A stretch of 64,000 nt of DNA from Pseudomonas viridiflava. Lineage in GTDB: Bacteria; Pseudomonadota; Gammaproteobacteria; Pseudomonadales; Pseudomonadaceae. How positions within the stretch are numbered: position 1 is the stretch's first letter; every line of letters starts with the position of its first letter. The notes under the pieces are model-generated. The model was not told where the DNA came from and made no database searches. It saw only the letters and a list, made by a program, of their open reading frames with translations. The DNA is taken from positions 248,001 to 312,000 of the forward strand of contig NZ_UTKY01000016.1 in assembly GCF_900583165.1 (NCBI RefSeq), given 5' to 3'. Below, piece by piece: positions 1-11,789 of the stretch. The position numbers and the translations under genes are program-made.

Positions 1-1059
1 GAAGGCAGCGAGCTCATCACCCAAACGCTCGATGGATTCATCGTTTGCATTCAGGGTTTCAATTTCATCCAGCAGTTTTTGCTGCATCGTTGCCACTTCG
101 GTGGGCTGGATTCGATGTTTGCGCGCCAGGGTATAGATAGTGTCCAGACGTTCTTCGATTTCTTGCAGGCGGGCCGGGTCGGCGTCGAAGTGATCCAGAA
201 AGCGATTCAACTCACCGACGGCTTCTTCTACCTGGATCTGTGCGCTGGTCAGCAGGGTGGTCGCTTCACTCAAAGAGCCGGAGGCGCTGTTCACGCTGGA
301 CAGGCGATTGAGGCTGGCAGTCAGCGCATTGAGCACATTGCCGGAATCGCTTTCGCTGCACTGCTCGACGACCTGACGGCAGATGCCCAGCAGCGTCTCG
401 GCGTTTGTCAGGTTTTTTTGTTCCTGCTCGAGCTGCTCCAGTTCGGTCTCACCCAAGCCCAGGCTTTCCAACTCTTCAAGCTGATAGCTGAGTAATTGGT
501 GGCGGGCGCGCTGTTCATCGCCGGAGTTGGAGAGGCGCTCGAGCTCATGGCGAGTCTGGCGCCAGCGTTGGGCAGCCAGCTGGACTTGTCGGGCCAGGTC
601 GGTGGCGCCGGCATATTCATCGAGCAGGCGGCGATGGGTGTCGGTTTTCAGCAGGGATTGGTGTTCGTGCTGGCTGTGGATATCGATCAGCAGCTCGCCC
701 AAAGCCTTTAAGTCGCCAAGGGGGCAGGGCGTGCCATTGATATAGCCTCGGGAGCGCCCTTCAGCGGTGATCACTCGGCGCAGGATGCACGGCCCGTCAT
801 TATTAAGGTCGCGCTCGGCCAGCCAGGTTTCGGCTTCGGGTATGTCGGCTAGGTCGAAGGTGGCCAGGATGTCGGCCTTGTCGGCGCCGGGGCGTACGAC
901 GCCGCTGTCGGCGCGGTCACCCAGCGTCAGGCCCAGGGCGTCGAGCATGATCGACTTGCCGGCGCCGGTTTCGCCTGTGATTACGCTCATCCCGCGATCT
1001 AATTCGAGATCCAGATGTTCAACGATGGCGTAGTTATGTACAGACAGGTGCACGAGCAT
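1..1059 (-). CDS. recN: DNA repair ATPase RecN (5' part; gene runs off the left edge)
   Basis: SMC-like ATPase of recombinational double-strand-break repair. The minus strand reads open for 353 codons from ATG at 1059 to the window edge, about two thirds of a usual RecN of roughly 557 residues. Residues 29-36 are a Walker A box (GETGAGKS) in the N-terminal ABC head, followed by the long heptad-rich stretch expected of the coiled-coil arm; the second ABC half with Walker B lies outside the window. It is divergent from grpE, and a perfect LexA box lies 25 bp upstream of the start, so SOS induction is expected, as known for recN in many bacteria. Confidence 0.97.
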   Translation of the reverse strand, partial: MLVHLSVHNYAIVEHLDLELDRGMSVITGETGAGKSIMLDALGLTLGDRADSGVVRPGADKADILATFDLADIPEAETWLAERDLNNDGPCILRRVITAEGRSRGYINGTPCPLGDLKALGELLIDIHSQHEHQSLLKTDTHRRLLDEYAGATDLARQVQLAAQRWRQTRHELERLSNSGDEQRARHQLLSYQLEELESLGLGETELEQLEQEQKNLTNAETLLGICRQVVEQCSESDSGNVLNALTASLNRLSSVNSASGSLSEATTLLTSAQIQVEEAVGELNRFLDHFDADPARLQEIEERLDTIYTLARKHRIQPTEVATMQQKLLDEIETLNANDESIERLGDELAAF

Positions 1060-1083
1060 GACGGCCGCTCCCAGGTGTTAGGT

Positions 1084-1099
1084 CTGGTTATTTATACAG
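1084..1099 (-). promoter_or_regulatory. LexA (SOS) box of recN
   Basis: CTGGTTATTTATACAG is a perfect CTG-N10-CAG operator, 25 bp upstream of the recN start codon. recN is a classic LexA target, so position and gene agree. Confidence 0.9.
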
Positions 1100-1232
1100 T
1101 GTTTTGTTTGGGGCTGACAATCCTGATGCTTAGCTCGATTTGCTCGCTCAGCTGTTTTTTTTAGCGCAATGAGGAATGAACGAGCAGGAATTGGTCCCGC
1201 GCACTGGAAAGACTTTTGGTAACGCCTGCACC

Positions 1233-1260
1233 CTTGAACCTGGAAATTGTGGCCCCATAT
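1233..1260 (+). promoter_or_regulatory. sigma32 heat-shock promoter of grpE
   Basis: CTTGAA at 1233-1238, a 14-nt spacer, and CCCCATAT at 1253-1260 match the RpoH consensus (CTTGAA, 13-15 nt, CCCCATnT) exactly. It lies about 55 bp before the grpE start and would give a short leader. Confidence 0.92.
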
Positions 1261-1313
1261 ACCGGAACAGAAGCGCGAGTTGAGATCGCGCATGATTTTG
1301 AAAGGAGAAATCT

Positions 1314-1874
1314 ATGGCTGACGAACAGACGCAGGATACGCAAACTCCAGACGCCAATTCGGCTGCCGGTGATGAGCTGGCGACCCGTGTGCAAGTGCTC
1401 GAAGAGCAGTTGGCTGCAGCGCAGGACCAGTCTTTGCGTGTTGCCGCCGATCTGCAGAACGTCCGCCGTCGTGCCGAGCAGGATGTAGAAAAGGCGCATA
1501 AATTCGCGCTGGAAAAATTCGCCAATGACTTGCTGCCGATTATCGACAGCCTGGAACGTGGCCTTGAATTGTCCAACCCGGATGACGAAAACATTCGCCC
1601 GATGCGCGAAGGGATCGAGCTGACCCTGAAAATGTTCCAGGACACTCTGAAGCGTTATCAGTTGGAAGCGATCGATCCTCAAGGCGGCGAGCCGTTCAAC
1701 GCTGAGCATCATCAAGCCATGGCCATGCAGGAAAGCCATGACCTGGAGCCGAACAGCGTGCTCAAAACGTTCCAGAAGGGTTATCTGCTCAACGGTCGCT
1801 TGTTGCGCCCCGCGATGGTTGTAGTGAGCAAGGCGGCTGCGCCGGTTTCGCCCTCTATTGATGAGCAGGCTTGA
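1314..1874 (+). CDS. grpE: Nucleotide exchange factor GrpE
   Basis: Co-chaperone that releases ADP from DnaK in the cytoplasmic Hsp70 cycle. It has 186 residues, the usual size. The N-terminus is acidic and Gln-rich, followed by the long helical dimerisation region (roughly residues 20-85) and a C-terminal beta domain containing the family signature around [23 protein letters not shown] residues. The ATG start has a good Shine-Dalgarno (AAGGAG, 1302-1307). It is first in the grpE-dnaK-dnaJ cluster, behind a consensus sigma32 promoter; its stop codon lies inside the -35 element of a second sigma32 promoter that serves dnaK. Confidence 0.98.
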   Translation: MADEQTQDTQTPDANSAAGDELATRVQVLEEQLAAAQDQSLRVAADLQNVRRRAEQDVEKAHKFALEKFANDLLPIIDSLERGLELSNPDDENIRPMREGIELTLKMFQDTLKRYQLEAIDPQGGEPFNAEHHQAMAMQESHDLEPNSVLKTFQKGYLLNGRLLRPAMVVVSKAAAPVSPSIDEQA

Positions 1875-1897
1875 AATCCGCCGCAAGGCCCCCATCT
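1870..1897 (+). promoter_or_regulatory. second sigma32 promoter, overlapping the grpE stop, for dnaK
   Basis: CTTGAA (1870-1875) contains the grpE TGA stop (1872-1874); a 14-nt spacer separates it from CCCCATCT (1890-1897). This is again an exact RpoH match, 80 bp upstream of dnaK, which would let dnaK be induced independently of grpE read-through. Confidence 0.85.
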
Positions 1898-1920
1898 ATA
1901 AGTCAAGCGATTAAGTGCTA

Positions 1921-1945
1921 CCGCAGTTAGCCACAACTACTGCGG
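1921..1945 (+). promoter_or_regulatory. stem-loop in the dnaK 5' leader
   Basis: Perfect 7-bp arms CCGCAGT (1921-1927) and ACTGCGG (1939-1945) around an 11-nt loop, about 30 nt upstream of the dnaK start and downstream of its sigma32 promoter. It has no T-run, so it is not a terminator. It may stabilise the mRNA or tune translation; the function is not shown by the sequence. Confidence 0.4.
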
Positions 1946-1976
1946 CAACCAAATTCAAGTTTCGGGAGAGTAAATC

Positions 1977-3893
1977 ATGGGCAAAATTATCGGTATCGAC
2001 CTGGGGACCACCAACTCGTGTGTCTCCGTTCTGGAAAACGGTAAAGCTAAAGTTATCGAAAACGCTGAAGGCGCGCGTACTACGCCGTCGATCATTGCTT
2101 ACGCCAATGACGGTGAGATTCTTGTTGGTCAGTCGGCCAAGCGCCAGGCTGTAACCAACCCGCACAACACCCTGTACGCGGTAAAGCGTCTGATCGGTCG
2201 TAAGTTCGACGAAGAAGTCGTACAGAAAGATATCAAGATGGTTCCGTACAAAATCGCCAAGGCTGACAACGGTGACGCCTGGGTTGAAGTGAACGGCCAG
2301 AAAATGTCGGCTCCGCAGATCTCGGCTGAAGTCTTGAAAAAGATGAAGAAAACTGCCGAAGACTATTTGGGCGAAACAGTGACTGAAGCGGTCATCACCG
2401 TTCCGGCCTACTTCAACGACAGCCAGCGTCAGGCGACTAAAGACGCCGGCCGTATCGCGGGCCTGGATGTAAAACGTATCATCAACGAACCGACCGCAGC
2501 CGCTCTGGCTTACGGTATGGACAAGGCCAAGGGCGACCACACCGTGATCGTTTATGACCTGGGTGGTGGTACTTTCGACGTCTCGGTTATCGAGATCGCT
2601 GAAGTTGACGGTGAGCACCAGTTCGAAGTGTTGGCCACCAACGGCGACACCTTCCTGGGTGGTGAAGACTTTGACATTCGTCTGATCGACTACCTTGTTG
2701 ACGAATTCAAGAAAGAAAGCGGCATGAACCTTAAGGGTGACCCGCTGGCAATGCAGCGTCTGAAAGAAGCCGCTGAGAAAGCCAAGATTGAACTGTCGTC
2801 CAGCAATGCGACCGACGTGAACCTGCCGTACATCACTGCAGACGCCACCGGTCCTAAGCACTTGAACGTGAAGATCTCTCGCGCCAAGTTGGAATCGCTG
2901 GTTGAAGATCTAGTTCAGCGCACCATCGAGCCTTGCCGTATTGCTTTGAAAGACGCAGGCATCGACGTTGGCGCGATCAACGACGTGATCCTGGTGGGCG
3001 GTCAGACCCGTATGCCACTGGTTCAGCAAAAAGTGACCGAGTTCTTCGGTAAAGAAGCACGTAAAGACGTGAACCCGGACGAAGCGGTTGCCATGGGTGC
3101 TGCCATCCAGGGCGCGGTATTGGCCGGTGACGTGAAAGACGTGCTGCTGCTGGACGTCAGCCCGCTGACTCTGGGTATCGAAACCATGGGCGGCGTGATG
3201 ACTGCGCTGATCGAGAAAAACACCACGATTCCTACCAAGAAATCGCAAGTGTTCTCGACTGCAGACGACAACCAAGGCGCTGTGACCATTCACGTGCTGC
3301 AAGGTGAGCGTAAGCAGGCTGCTCAGAACAAGTCCCTGGGCAAGTTCGACCTGGCTGAGATTCCACCAGCACCCCGTGGCGTGCCGCAAATTGAAGTGAC
3401 CTTCGACATCGACGCCAACGGCATTCTGCACGTCGGCGCGAAAGACAAGGCCACCGGCAAAGAGCAGAAGATCACGATCAAGGCCAACTCCGGTCTGTCT
3501 GATGAAGAAATTCAACAGATGATTCGTGATGCTGAAGCCAATGCTGATGCGGATGCCAAGTTTGCTGAGCTGGCCGGTGCGCGTAACCAAGGTGATGCCC
3601 TGGTTCACTCTACGCGCAAAATGGTTGCTGATGCTGGCGACAAAGTAACTGCCGAAGAGAAGACCGCGATCGAAGCTGCCGTGGTTGCCCTGGAAGCCGC
3701 CATTAAAGGCGACGACAAGGCTGCCATTGAAGCCAAGGTTGAGGAGCTGTCGAAAGTCTCCGCACCGGTTGCTCAAAAAATGTACGCCGAGCAACAGGCT
3801 CAGCCTGAAGGCGGCGCGCAGCAGGCAGAGCCTGAAGCCAAGCACGACGACGTTGTCGATGCTGAGTTCGAAGAAGTCAAAGACCAGAAGTAA
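1977..3893 (+). CDS. dnaK: Hsp70 chaperone DnaK
   Basis: ATP-driven cytosolic chaperone that folds proteins with DnaJ and GrpE. It has 638 residues, the normal length. Nucleotide-binding domain: GIDLGTTNS near residue 5, and phosphate-loop motif DLGGGTFD at 194-201, whose Thr199 is the autophosphorylation site. The substrate-binding domain and helical lid follow, ending in an acidic tail (EFEEVKDQK) like the EEVD-type ends of bacterial DnaK. The ATG is preceded by GGGAGAG. It lies between grpE and dnaJ, with its own sigma32 promoter in the grpE-dnaK gap. Confidence 0.99.
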   Translation: MGKIIGIDLGTTNSCVSVLENGKAKVIENAEGARTTPSIIAYANDGEILVGQSAKRQAVTNPHNTLYAVKRLIGRKFDEEVVQKDIKMVPYKIAKADNGDAWVEVNGQKMSAPQISAEVLKKMKKTAEDYLGETVTEAVITVPAYFNDSQRQATKDAGRIAGLDVKRIINEPTAAALAYGMDKAKGDHTVIVYDLGGGTFDVSVIEIAEVDGEHQFEVLATNGDTFLGGEDFDIRLIDYLVDEFKKESGMNLKGDPLAMQRLKEAAEKAKIELSSSNATDVNLPYITADATGPKHLNVKISRAKLESLVEDLVQRTIEPCRIALKDAGIDVGAINDVILVGGQTRMPLVQQKVTEFFGKEARKDVNPDEAVAMGAAIQGAVLAGDVKDVLLLDVSPLTLGIETMGGVMTALIEKNTTIPTKKSQVFSTADDNQGAVTIHVLQGERKQAAQNKSLGKFDLAEIPPAPRGVPQIEVTFDIDANGILHVGAKDKATGKEQKITIKANSGLSDEEIQQMIRDAEANADADAKFAELAGARNQGDALVHSTRKMVADAGDKVTAEEKTAIEAAVVALEAAIKGDDKAAIEAKVEELSKVSAPVAQKMYAEQQAQPEGGAQQAEPEAKHDDVVDAEFEEVKDQK

Positions 3894-3944
3894 GTTGGTC
3901 GCCCGGTTGACCGCTATCAAGCGGTGACTGGTAGGATGTCGCCG

Positions 3945-3964
3945 CGCGGGAGCTTGCTCCCGCG
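3945..3964. repeat. REP-like palindrome between dnaK and dnaJ
   Basis: CGCGGGAGC-TT-GCTCCCGCG is a perfect 9-bp palindrome with the GGGAGC/GCTCCC core typical of Pseudomonas REP sequences. A smaller hairpin (ACCGCT-atca-AGCGGT) lies at about 3910-3925. The 317-bp dnaK-dnaJ gap holds nothing else I can name; in particular I found no convincing sigma32 promoter for dnaJ. Confidence 0.6.
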
Positions 3965-4210
3965 TTGGCGTGTCTGGGGTATGCGAATTTTTACAGCATG
4001 CGACAACGTTCGGATGCTGGCGGTGTGATTGGGAATGCTCCTGCTTTCCGAGCAGTAAATACCGCATTTTTGGCCGGGTCCCTGGCTAAAAGTAGTAATG
4101 ACCAGGATCGTTGAATTGACGTGAGTTGGGTCCGGGCCTGTATTGGGGCTCAACGAGTTTGGCAAGGCTCAGGAGGGCCGGGCTGAACGTCCTTAAGAGT
4201 GCAAAGACTT

Positions 4211-6152
<1,942 letters not shown>

Positions 6153-6166
6153 TCCGTAGCTTAAAT

Positions 6167-6199
6167 GGGGTCTCAAGCTTATGCTTAGGCCCCGTTTTT
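6167..6199 (+). terminator. intrinsic terminator after dapB
   Basis: GGGGTCT-c-AAGC (6167 on), loop TTAT, GCTT-a-GGCCCC, then GTTTTT. The stem is about 11 bp with one G-U pair and a small bulge, followed by five T. Confidence 0.8.
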
Positions 6200-6330
6200 A
6201 CCCGCTAAGCGACGTCCTGTCGCATTCCCCTGCCTTTTCGGCTCATTAGCGGTGGACCAAAAAAGCCTTTTTCTGTAAGCTACAGCTTTAGTGTGTTCAC
6301 TAAAAGCGCGCAGAATAATTCAGTGAATAA

Positions 6331-6366
6331 GCGGAGTGACGTGTCCATACGTCACTCCGCTTTTTT
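6331..6366 (+). terminator. strong intrinsic terminator in the carA leader
   Basis: A perfect 12-bp stem (6331-6342 with 6349-6360), a 6-nt loop and six T (6361-6366) end only 44 bp before the carA start. dapB already has its own terminator 130 bp upstream, so this hairpin either ends a short leader transcript or acts as an attenuator for carAB. A possible competing pair, TTCACT (6296-6301) and AGTGAA (6322-6327), lies just upstream. Confidence 0.8.
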
Positions 6367-6410
6367 ACACCTGCGATCGCCCTTTCAGGCTTTATTTACG
6401 GGAGGTCTTC

Positions 6411-7547
6411 TTGACTAAGCCAGCCATACTCGCCCTTGCTGATGGCAGCATTTTTCGCGGCGAAGCCATTGGAGCCGACGGTCAAACCGTTGGAGAGGTG
6501 GTGTTTAACACCGCCATGACCGGCTATCAGGAAATCCTTACCGATCCTTCCTACGCCCAACAGATCGTTACCCTGACCTATCCGCACATCGGCAACACCG
6601 GAACTACACCGGAAGACGTCGAGTCTGATCGTGTCTGGTCCGCCGGCCTGGTCATTCGTGACCTGCCACTGGTTGCGAGCAACTGGCGTAATACGATGTC
6701 ACTGTCCGATTACCTGAAAGCCAACAATGTTGTGGCGATCGCCGGTATCGATACGCGCCGCCTGACACGCATCCTGCGTGAAAAAGGCTCGCAGAACGGC
6801 TGCATCATGGTCGGTGACAATATCTCCGAAGAGGCGGCGATTGCCGCAGCGCAAGGCTTCCCTGGCCTGAAAGGCATGGACCTGGCGAAAGTCGTCAGCG
6901 TCAAAGAGAAGTACGAGTGGCGCTCCACTGTCTGGGACTTGAAAACCGACAGCCACGCGACCATCGAGGCCGCTGACCTGCCTTACCATGTGGTGGCTTA
7001 CGACTACGGCGTCAAGTACAACATCCTGCGCATGCTGGTAGAGCGCGGTTGCCGCGTGACCGTGGTGCCGGCGCAAACTCCTGCAAGCGACGTGCTGGCC
7101 CTGCAGCCGGATGGCGTGTTCCTGTCCAACGGCCCAGGCGACCCTGAGCCTTGCGACTACGCTATCCAGGCGATCAAGGAAGTGTTGGAAACCGAGATCC
7201 CGGTATTTGGCATCTGCCTCGGTCACCAACTGCTGGCCCTGGCCTCGGGCGCCAAGACCCTGAAAATGGGCCACGGCCATCACGGTGCCAACCACCCAGT
7301 ACAAGACCTGGACACTGGCGTAGTGATGATCACCAGCCAGAACCACGGTTTTGCGGTGGATGAAGCGACCTTGCCGAGCAACGTACGCGCCATTCACAAG
7401 TCGCTGTTCGACGGTTCCCTGCAAGGTATCGAGCGCACTGACAAGAGCGCGTTCAGCTTCCAGGGCCACCCTGAAGCCAGCCCGGGCCCGAACGACGTAG
7501 CGCCGCTGTTCGACCGTTTCATCAATGAGATGGCCAAGCGACGCTGA
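6411..7547 (+). CDS. carA: Carbamoyl-phosphate synthase small (glutaminase) subunit
   Basis: Releases ammonia from glutamine for carbamoyl phosphate, shared by arginine and pyrimidine synthesis. It has 378 residues from TTG at 6411, chosen because GGGAGG sits 6 bp upstream and the protein then begins [11 protein letters not shown] as in relatives; an upstream extension to 6336 would run through the leader terminator. The class I glutamine amidotransferase domain carries the nucleophile Cys269 (GICLGHQ), with the His-Glu pair near the C-terminus (FQGHPEAS). It forms a channelled complex with CarB, encoded 105 bp downstream. Confidence 0.97.
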   Translation: MTKPAILALADGSIFRGEAIGADGQTVGEVVFNTAMTGYQEILTDPSYAQQIVTLTYPHIGNTGTTPEDVESDRVWSAGLVIRDLPLVASNWRNTMSLSDYLKANNVVAIAGIDTRRLTRILREKGSQNGCIMVGDNISEEAAIAAAQGFPGLKGMDLAKVVSVKEKYEWRSTVWDLKTDSHATIEAADLPYHVVAYDYGVKYNILRMLVERGCRVTVVPAQTPASDVLALQPDGVFLSNGPGDPEPCDYAIQAIKEVLETEIPVFGICLGHQLLALASGAKTLKMGHGHHGANHPVQDLDTGVVMITSQNHGFAVDEATLPSNVRAIHKSLFDGSLQGIERTDKSAFSFQGHPEASPGPNDVAPLFDRFINEMAKRR

Positions 7548-7557
7548 CTGAGCGGCT

Positions 7558-7590
7558 TGCGGGCGGCCCCGAACCTCGGTGGCCCCCGCA
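7558..7590 (+). promoter_or_regulatory. intercistronic hairpin between carA and carB
   Basis: TGCGGG-c-GGCC and GGCC-CCCGCA pair across a 12-nt loop with one bulged C; there is no T-run. It may affect the carA:carB transcript ratio or stability. Confidence 0.4.
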
Positions 7591-7652
7591 GGCTCTTCAA
7601 AGATTGTTCAAGACGGCTTGCCGACTGACCTGCGGATTTGAGTGACAAACCC

Positions 7653-10600
7653 ATGCCAAAACGTACAGACATAAAAAGCATCCTGATTCTCGGCGCTGGC
7701 CCGATCGTTATCGGCCAGGCCTGCGAATTCGACTACTCCGGCGCCCAGGCCTGCAAAGCCCTGCGCGAAGAGGGCTACCGCGTCATCCTGGTGAACTCGA
7801 ACCCGGCCACCATCATGACCGACCCGGCCATGGCCGACGCCACCTACATCGAGCCGATCAAGTGGCAGACCGTTGCCAAGATCATCGAGAAAGAGCGTCC
7901 GGACGCGCTGCTGCCAACCATGGGTGGCCAGACTGCCCTTAACTGCGCCCTGGACCTGGAGCGCGAAGGCGTCCTGGAAAAATTCGGCGTAGAGATGATC
8001 GGCGCCAATGCCGACACCATCGACAAGGCTGAAGATCGTTCGCGTTTCGACAAGGCCATGAAGTCCATCGGCCTGGCGTGCCCGCGTTCCGGTATCGCCC
8101 ACAGCATGGAAGAAGCCAATGCGGTCCTCGAGACCCTGGGCTTCCCGTGCATCATTCGTCCGTCCTTCACCATGGGCGGCACTGGTGGTGGTATCGCTTA
8201 CAACCGTGAAGAGTTCGAAGAAATCTGCGCCCGTGGTCTGGACCTGTCGCCGACCAAAGAGCTGCTGATCGACGAATCCCTGATCGGCTGGAAAGAATAT
8301 GAGATGGAGGTTGTCCGCGATAAGAAGGACAACTGCATCATCGTCTGCTCCATCGAAAACTTTGATCCGATGGGTGTGCACACGGGTGACTCGATCACCG
8401 TTGCGCCTGCGCAGACCCTGACCGATAAGGAATACCAGATCCTGCGTAACGCCTCCCTGGCGGTACTGCGCGAGATCGGTGTGGAAACCGGCGGCTCCAA
8501 CGTTCAGTTCGGCATCTGCCCGGACACCGGCCGTATGGTCGTGATCGAGATGAACCCACGTGTTTCCCGTTCGTCGGCCCTGGCTTCGAAAGCTACCGGC
8601 TTCCCGATTGCCAAGGTCGCGGCCAAGCTGGCCGTGGGTTACACCCTGGACGAATTGTCGAACGACATCACTGGCGGCAAGACCCCGGCGTCTTTCGAAC
8701 CGTCCATCGACTACGTCGTCACCAAGCTGCCACGTTTTGCCTTCGAGAAGTTCGCCAAGGCTGACGCGCGCCTGACCACCCAGATGAAATCTGTGGGTGA
8801 AGTCATGGCCATCGGCCGGACTTTCCAGGAATCCCTGCAAAAAGCCCTGCGCGGCCTCGAAGTGGGCGTTTGCGGCCTGGACGAGAAGCTCGACCTGACC
8901 AACCCGGAAAGCATGAGCGTGCTCAAGCGCGAGCTGACCGTGCCGGGGGCCGAGCGTATCTGGTACGTGGCTGATGCCTTCCGTGCCGGCCTGAGCGTCG
9001 AAGACATCTTCGGCATGAACATGATCGACCCGTGGTTCCTGGTGCAGATCGAAGATCTGATCAAGGAAGAAGAGAAGGTCAAGACCCTGGGTCTGGCCAG
9101 CATCGACCGCGACATGATGTTCCGCCTCAAGCGCAAAGGCTTCTCCGATCAGCGTCTGGCCAAGCTGCTGGGTGTGACCGAGAAAAACCTGCGTACTCAT
9201 CGTCACAAGCTGGATATCTTCCCGGTCTACAAGCGCGTTGACACCTGCGCGGCCGAGTTCTCCACCGATACCGCGTACCTGTACTCCACCTATGAGGAAG
9301 AGTGCGAAGCTGCGCCGTCGGGTCGCGACAAGATCATGATCCTGGGTGGCGGTCCGAACCGTATCGGCCAAGGCATCGAGTTTGACTATTGCTGCGTACA
9401 CGCCGCCCTCGCCCTGCGCGAAGACGGGTACGAGACCATCATGGTCAACTGCAACCCGGAAACTGTTTCCACTGACTACGACACCTCCGACCGCCTGTAC
9501 TTCGAGCCAGTGACCCTGGAAGACGTGCTGGAAATCGTGCGCGTCGAGAAGCCAAAAGGCGTGATCGTCCAGTACGGCGGCCAAACCCCGCTGAAACTGG
9601 CCCGCGCCCTGGAAGCCGCTGGCGTACCGATCATCGGTACCAGCCCAGACGCCATCGACCGTGCCGAAGACCGCGAGCGCTTCCAGCAAATGGTTGAGCG
9701 CCTGAACCTACGTCAGCCGCCAAACGCCACCGTGCGCAGCGAAGACGAAGCCATCCGTGCTGCCAGCAAGATCGGCTACCCGCTGGTGGTGCGTCCGTCC
9801 TACGTGTTGGGCGGTCGTGCGATGGAAATCGTCTACGAAGAAGAAGAGCTCAAGCGTTACCTGCGCGACGCGGTGAAAGTCTCCAACGACAGCCCGGTGC
9901 TGCTGGATCACTTCCTCAACTGCGCCATCGAGATGGACGTGGACGCTGTTTGCGACGGTACCGATGTAGTGATCGGCGCGATCATGCAGCACATTGAACA
10001 GGCGGGTGTTCACTCCGGTGACTCCGCTTGCTCGCTGCCGCCTTACTCGCTGCCGGCGCACATCCAGGACGAGATGCGCGAACAGGTCAAGAAAATGGCC
10101 CTGGAGCTGGGCGTGGTCGGCTTGATGAACGTACAGTTGGCGCTGCAAGGCGAAGACATCTACGTCATTGAAGTCAACCCGCGTGCTTCCCGTACCGTGC
10201 CGTTTGTTTCCAAGTGCATCGGTGTCTCCCTGGCCATGATCGCTGCCCGCGTGATGGCCGGTAAGACCCTGAAGGAAATCGGCTTCACCAAGGAAATCAT
10301 TCCGAACTTCTACAGCGTGAAAGAGGCGGTGTTCCCATTCGCCAAATTCCCGGGTGTGGACCCGATCCTGGGCCCAGAGATGAAGTCCACCGGTGAAGTG
10401 ATGGGCGTGGGCGACACCTTTGGTGAAGCATTCGCCAAGGCCCAGATGGGCGCCAGCGAAGTGCTGCCGACCGGCGGTACTGCGTTCATCAGCGTGCGTG
10501 ATGACGACAAGCCACTGGTTGCAGGCGTCGCCCGTGATCTGATCAACTTGGGCTTCGAAGTCGTGGCCACCGCCGGGACCGCCAAGCTGATTGAAGCTGC

Positions 10601-10874
10601 CGGCCTGAAAGTGCGCCGCGTGAACAAGGTGACAGAAGGCCGTCCGCACGTGGTCGACATGATCAAGAATGACGAAGTCACCCTGATCATCAACACCACC
10701 GAAGGTCGCCAGTCGATCGCGGATTCCTACTCCATTCGCCGTAACGCTTTGCAGCACAAGATCTACTGCACCACCACCATTGCTGCTGGCGAAGCCATCT
10801 GTGAAGCGCTCAAGTTCGGTCCTGAAAAAACCGTGCGTCGCTTGCAGGATCTACACGCAGGATTGAAGGCATGA
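7653..10874 (+). CDS. carB: Carbamoyl-phosphate synthase large subunit
   Basis: Makes carbamoyl phosphate from bicarbonate, two ATP and the ammonia passed from CarA. It has 1073 residues from ATG 7653; a TTG five codons upstream is in frame but the family begins [17 protein letters not shown]. There are two homologous halves, each with a pre-ATP-grasp and an ATP-grasp domain (carboxyphosphate half about 1-400, carbamoyl half about 550-930), and a C-terminal MGS-like allosteric domain (from about 935) that usually binds UMP/ornithine. Its last four bases overlap the greA start (ATGA), so greA is translationally coupled. Confidence 0.98.
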   Translation: MPKRTDIKSILILGAGPIVIGQACEFDYSGAQACKALREEGYRVILVNSNPATIMTDPAMADATYIEPIKWQTVAKIIEKERPDALLPTMGGQTALNCALDLEREGVLEKFGVEMIGANADTIDKAEDRSRFDKAMKSIGLACPRSGIAHSMEEANAVLETLGFPCIIRPSFTMGGTGGGIAYNREEFEEICARGLDLSPTKELLIDESLIGWKEYEMEVVRDKKDNCIIVCSIENFDPMGVHTGDSITVAPAQTLTDKEYQILRNASLAVLREIGVETGGSNVQFGICPDTGRMVVIEMNPRVSRSSALASKATGFPIAKVAAKLAVGYTLDELSNDITGGKTPASFEPSIDYVVTKLPRFAFEKFAKADARLTTQMKSVGEVMAIGRTFQESLQKALRGLEVGVCGLDEKLDLTNPESMSVLKRELTVPGAERIWYVADAFRAGLSVEDIFGMNMIDPWFLVQIEDLIKEEEKVKTLGLASIDRDMMFRLKRKGFSDQRLAKLLGVTEKNLRTHRHKLDIFPVYKRVDTCAAEFSTDTAYLYSTYEEECEAAPSGRDKIMILGGGPNRIGQGIEFDYCCVHAALALREDGYETIMVNCNPETVSTDYDTSDRLYFEPVTLEDVLEIVRVEKPKGVIVQYGGQTPLKLARALEAAGVPIIGTSPDAIDRAEDRERFQQMVERLNLRQPPNATVRSEDEAIRAASKIGYPLVVRPSYVLGGRAMEIVYEEEELKRYLRDAVKVSNDSPVLLDHFLNCAIEMDVDAVCDGTDVVIGAIMQHIEQAGVHSGDSACSLPPYSLPAHIQDEMREQVKKMALELGVVGLMNVQLALQGEDIYVIEVNPRASRTVPFVSKCIGVSLAMIAARVMAGKTLKEIGFTKEIIPNFYSVKEAVFPFAKFPGVDPILGPEMKSTGEVMGVGDTFGEAFAKAQMGASEVLPTGGTAFISVRDDDKPLVAGVARDLINLGFEVVATAGTAKLIEAAGLKVRRVNKVTEGRPHVVDMIKNDEVTLIINTTEGRQSIADSYSIRRNALQHKIYCTTTIAAGEAICEALKFGPEKTVRRLQDLHAGLKA

Positions 10875-11347
10875 CCAAATACCCAATGACCGTCCAGGGC
10901 TTCAAGGCCCTGGAAGAGGAGCACGCCCATCTGACCAAGGTCGTCCGTCCGAAGCTAAGCCAGGACATCGGTACGGCCCGCGAGTTGGGTGACTTGAAGG
11001 AGAACGCCGAATACCACGCTGCTCGTGAGCAGCAGGGTATGGTCGAGGCGCGGATCCGTGACATCGAAGGCCGCCTGCAGAACTCGGTGGTTATCGACGT
11101 GACGACCATTCCCAAGACCGGTAAGGTAATCTTCGGCACCACCGTGGAAATTGCCAACGTTGAGACTGACGAAAGCGTGGTTTACCACATCGTGGGTGAA
11201 GACGAGGCTGACTTCAAACTCGGCAAGATCTCCGTCGGCTCTCCGCTTGCTCGCGCCTTGATTGCCAAGGAAGAGGGTGATGTGGTGGCCGTGAAGACGC
11301 CTGGTGGCGTGATCGAGTACGAGATTGTCGAAGTTCGTCACGTCTGA
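10871..11347 (+). CDS. greA: Transcript cleavage factor GreA
   Basis: Binds the RNA polymerase secondary channel and stimulates cleavage of backtracked RNA. It has 158 residues, the normal length. The N-terminal coiled-coil contains the tip sequence [12 protein letters not shown] with the acidic residues that place Mg2+ in the polymerase active site; a C-terminal FKBP-like domain follows ([14 protein letters not shown]). It is coupled to carB by a 4-bp overlap. Confidence 0.98.
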   Translation: MTKYPMTVQGFKALEEEHAHLTKVVRPKLSQDIGTARELGDLKENAEYHAAREQQGMVEARIRDIEGRLQNSVVIDVTTIPKTGKVIFGTTVEIANVETDESVVYHIVGEDEADFKLGKISVGSPLARALIAKEEGDVVAVKTPGGVIEYEIVEVRHV

Positions 11348-11352
11348 AAGGC

Positions 11353-11375
11353 GGCGCCCGCTGCGTGCGGGCGCC
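11353..11375 (+). promoter_or_regulatory. GC hairpin between greA and the next start codon
   Basis: GGCGCCCGC (11353-11361), loop TGCGT, GCGGGCGCC (11367-11375): a perfect 9-bp stem that ends directly against the ATG at 11376. No Shine-Dalgarno is visible outside it, so folding would affect initiation of the downstream gene. Confidence 0.6.
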
Positions 11376-11780
11376 ATGCTTTGGCAGCTCTCCCAGATGC
11401 TTTGGGTGGGCGGCCTGTGGTTGTTGCACATTGGTGTTTTACCGGCGCTGGGCCTGATTGGCCTGGCACCGTTGCTGATCAATGAGATCGACGGATTACT
11501 GAGTGCGCTGCTGGTGGGTTTTGCGGCGGCGTGTGTGACGCTCCAGGCATTGGTGCTGGTCAAGGCCGAGGGTTTGGAGAGTTTGTGGCGGGATATTCGT
11601 GGCCAACTGCTGTTGATGGCGCTGTATGCGTGTGCAATGTTCTGCATTGTGCACGTCTGGCTGCCGGAAGCGTTGCGCTGGCAGTTATTCAGCTATCTTG
11701 TGCTAGGGTTCTCCGGTCTGGTGTTGGTTATGCAACCGGCACCAGGATGGAGCGGCAGGGCGCGCGAAGCACGCCCGTGA
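11376..11780 (+). CDS. Small integral membrane protein of unknown function
   Basis: I do not recognise a named function. The 134-residue product has about four hydrophobic segments (roughly residues 8-30, 40-62, 78-98 and 105-122), a Trp/Leu-rich first helix (WVGGLWLLHIGVLP) and a short basic tail; it resembles the small DUF4149-type membrane proteins. The start is taken as ATG 11376, right after a strong hairpin; an in-frame ATG at 11325 lies inside greA and would give a charged extension. It is co-directional with greA and convergent with yhbY (9-bp gap). Codon use looks like its neighbours. Confidence 0.75.
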   Translation: MLWQLSQMLWVGGLWLLHIGVLPALGLIGLAPLLINEIDGLLSALLVGFAAACVTLQALVLVKAEGLESLWRDIRGQLLLMALYACAMFCIVHVWLPEALRWQLFSYLVLGFSGLVLVMQPAPGWSGRAREARP

Positions 11781-11789
11781 CCCTTTGAA

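Noticed and set aside
2910..4067. 385-codon open frame antisense to dnaK and its downstream gap
   Set aside because: Shadow of dnaK with a random extension into the gap; no ribosome site.
4080..4210. sigma32 promoter for dnaJ
   Set aside because: GTTGAA near 4108 has no CCCCAT-like partner at the right distance.
6336..6410. Upstream in-frame extension of carA
   Set aside because: It would start inside the terminator stem; the TTG at 6411 has GGGAGG before it and gives the family N-terminus.
7608..9689. 693-codon open frame antisense to carB
   Set aside because: Same codon-bias shadow; no recognisable domain or start signal.
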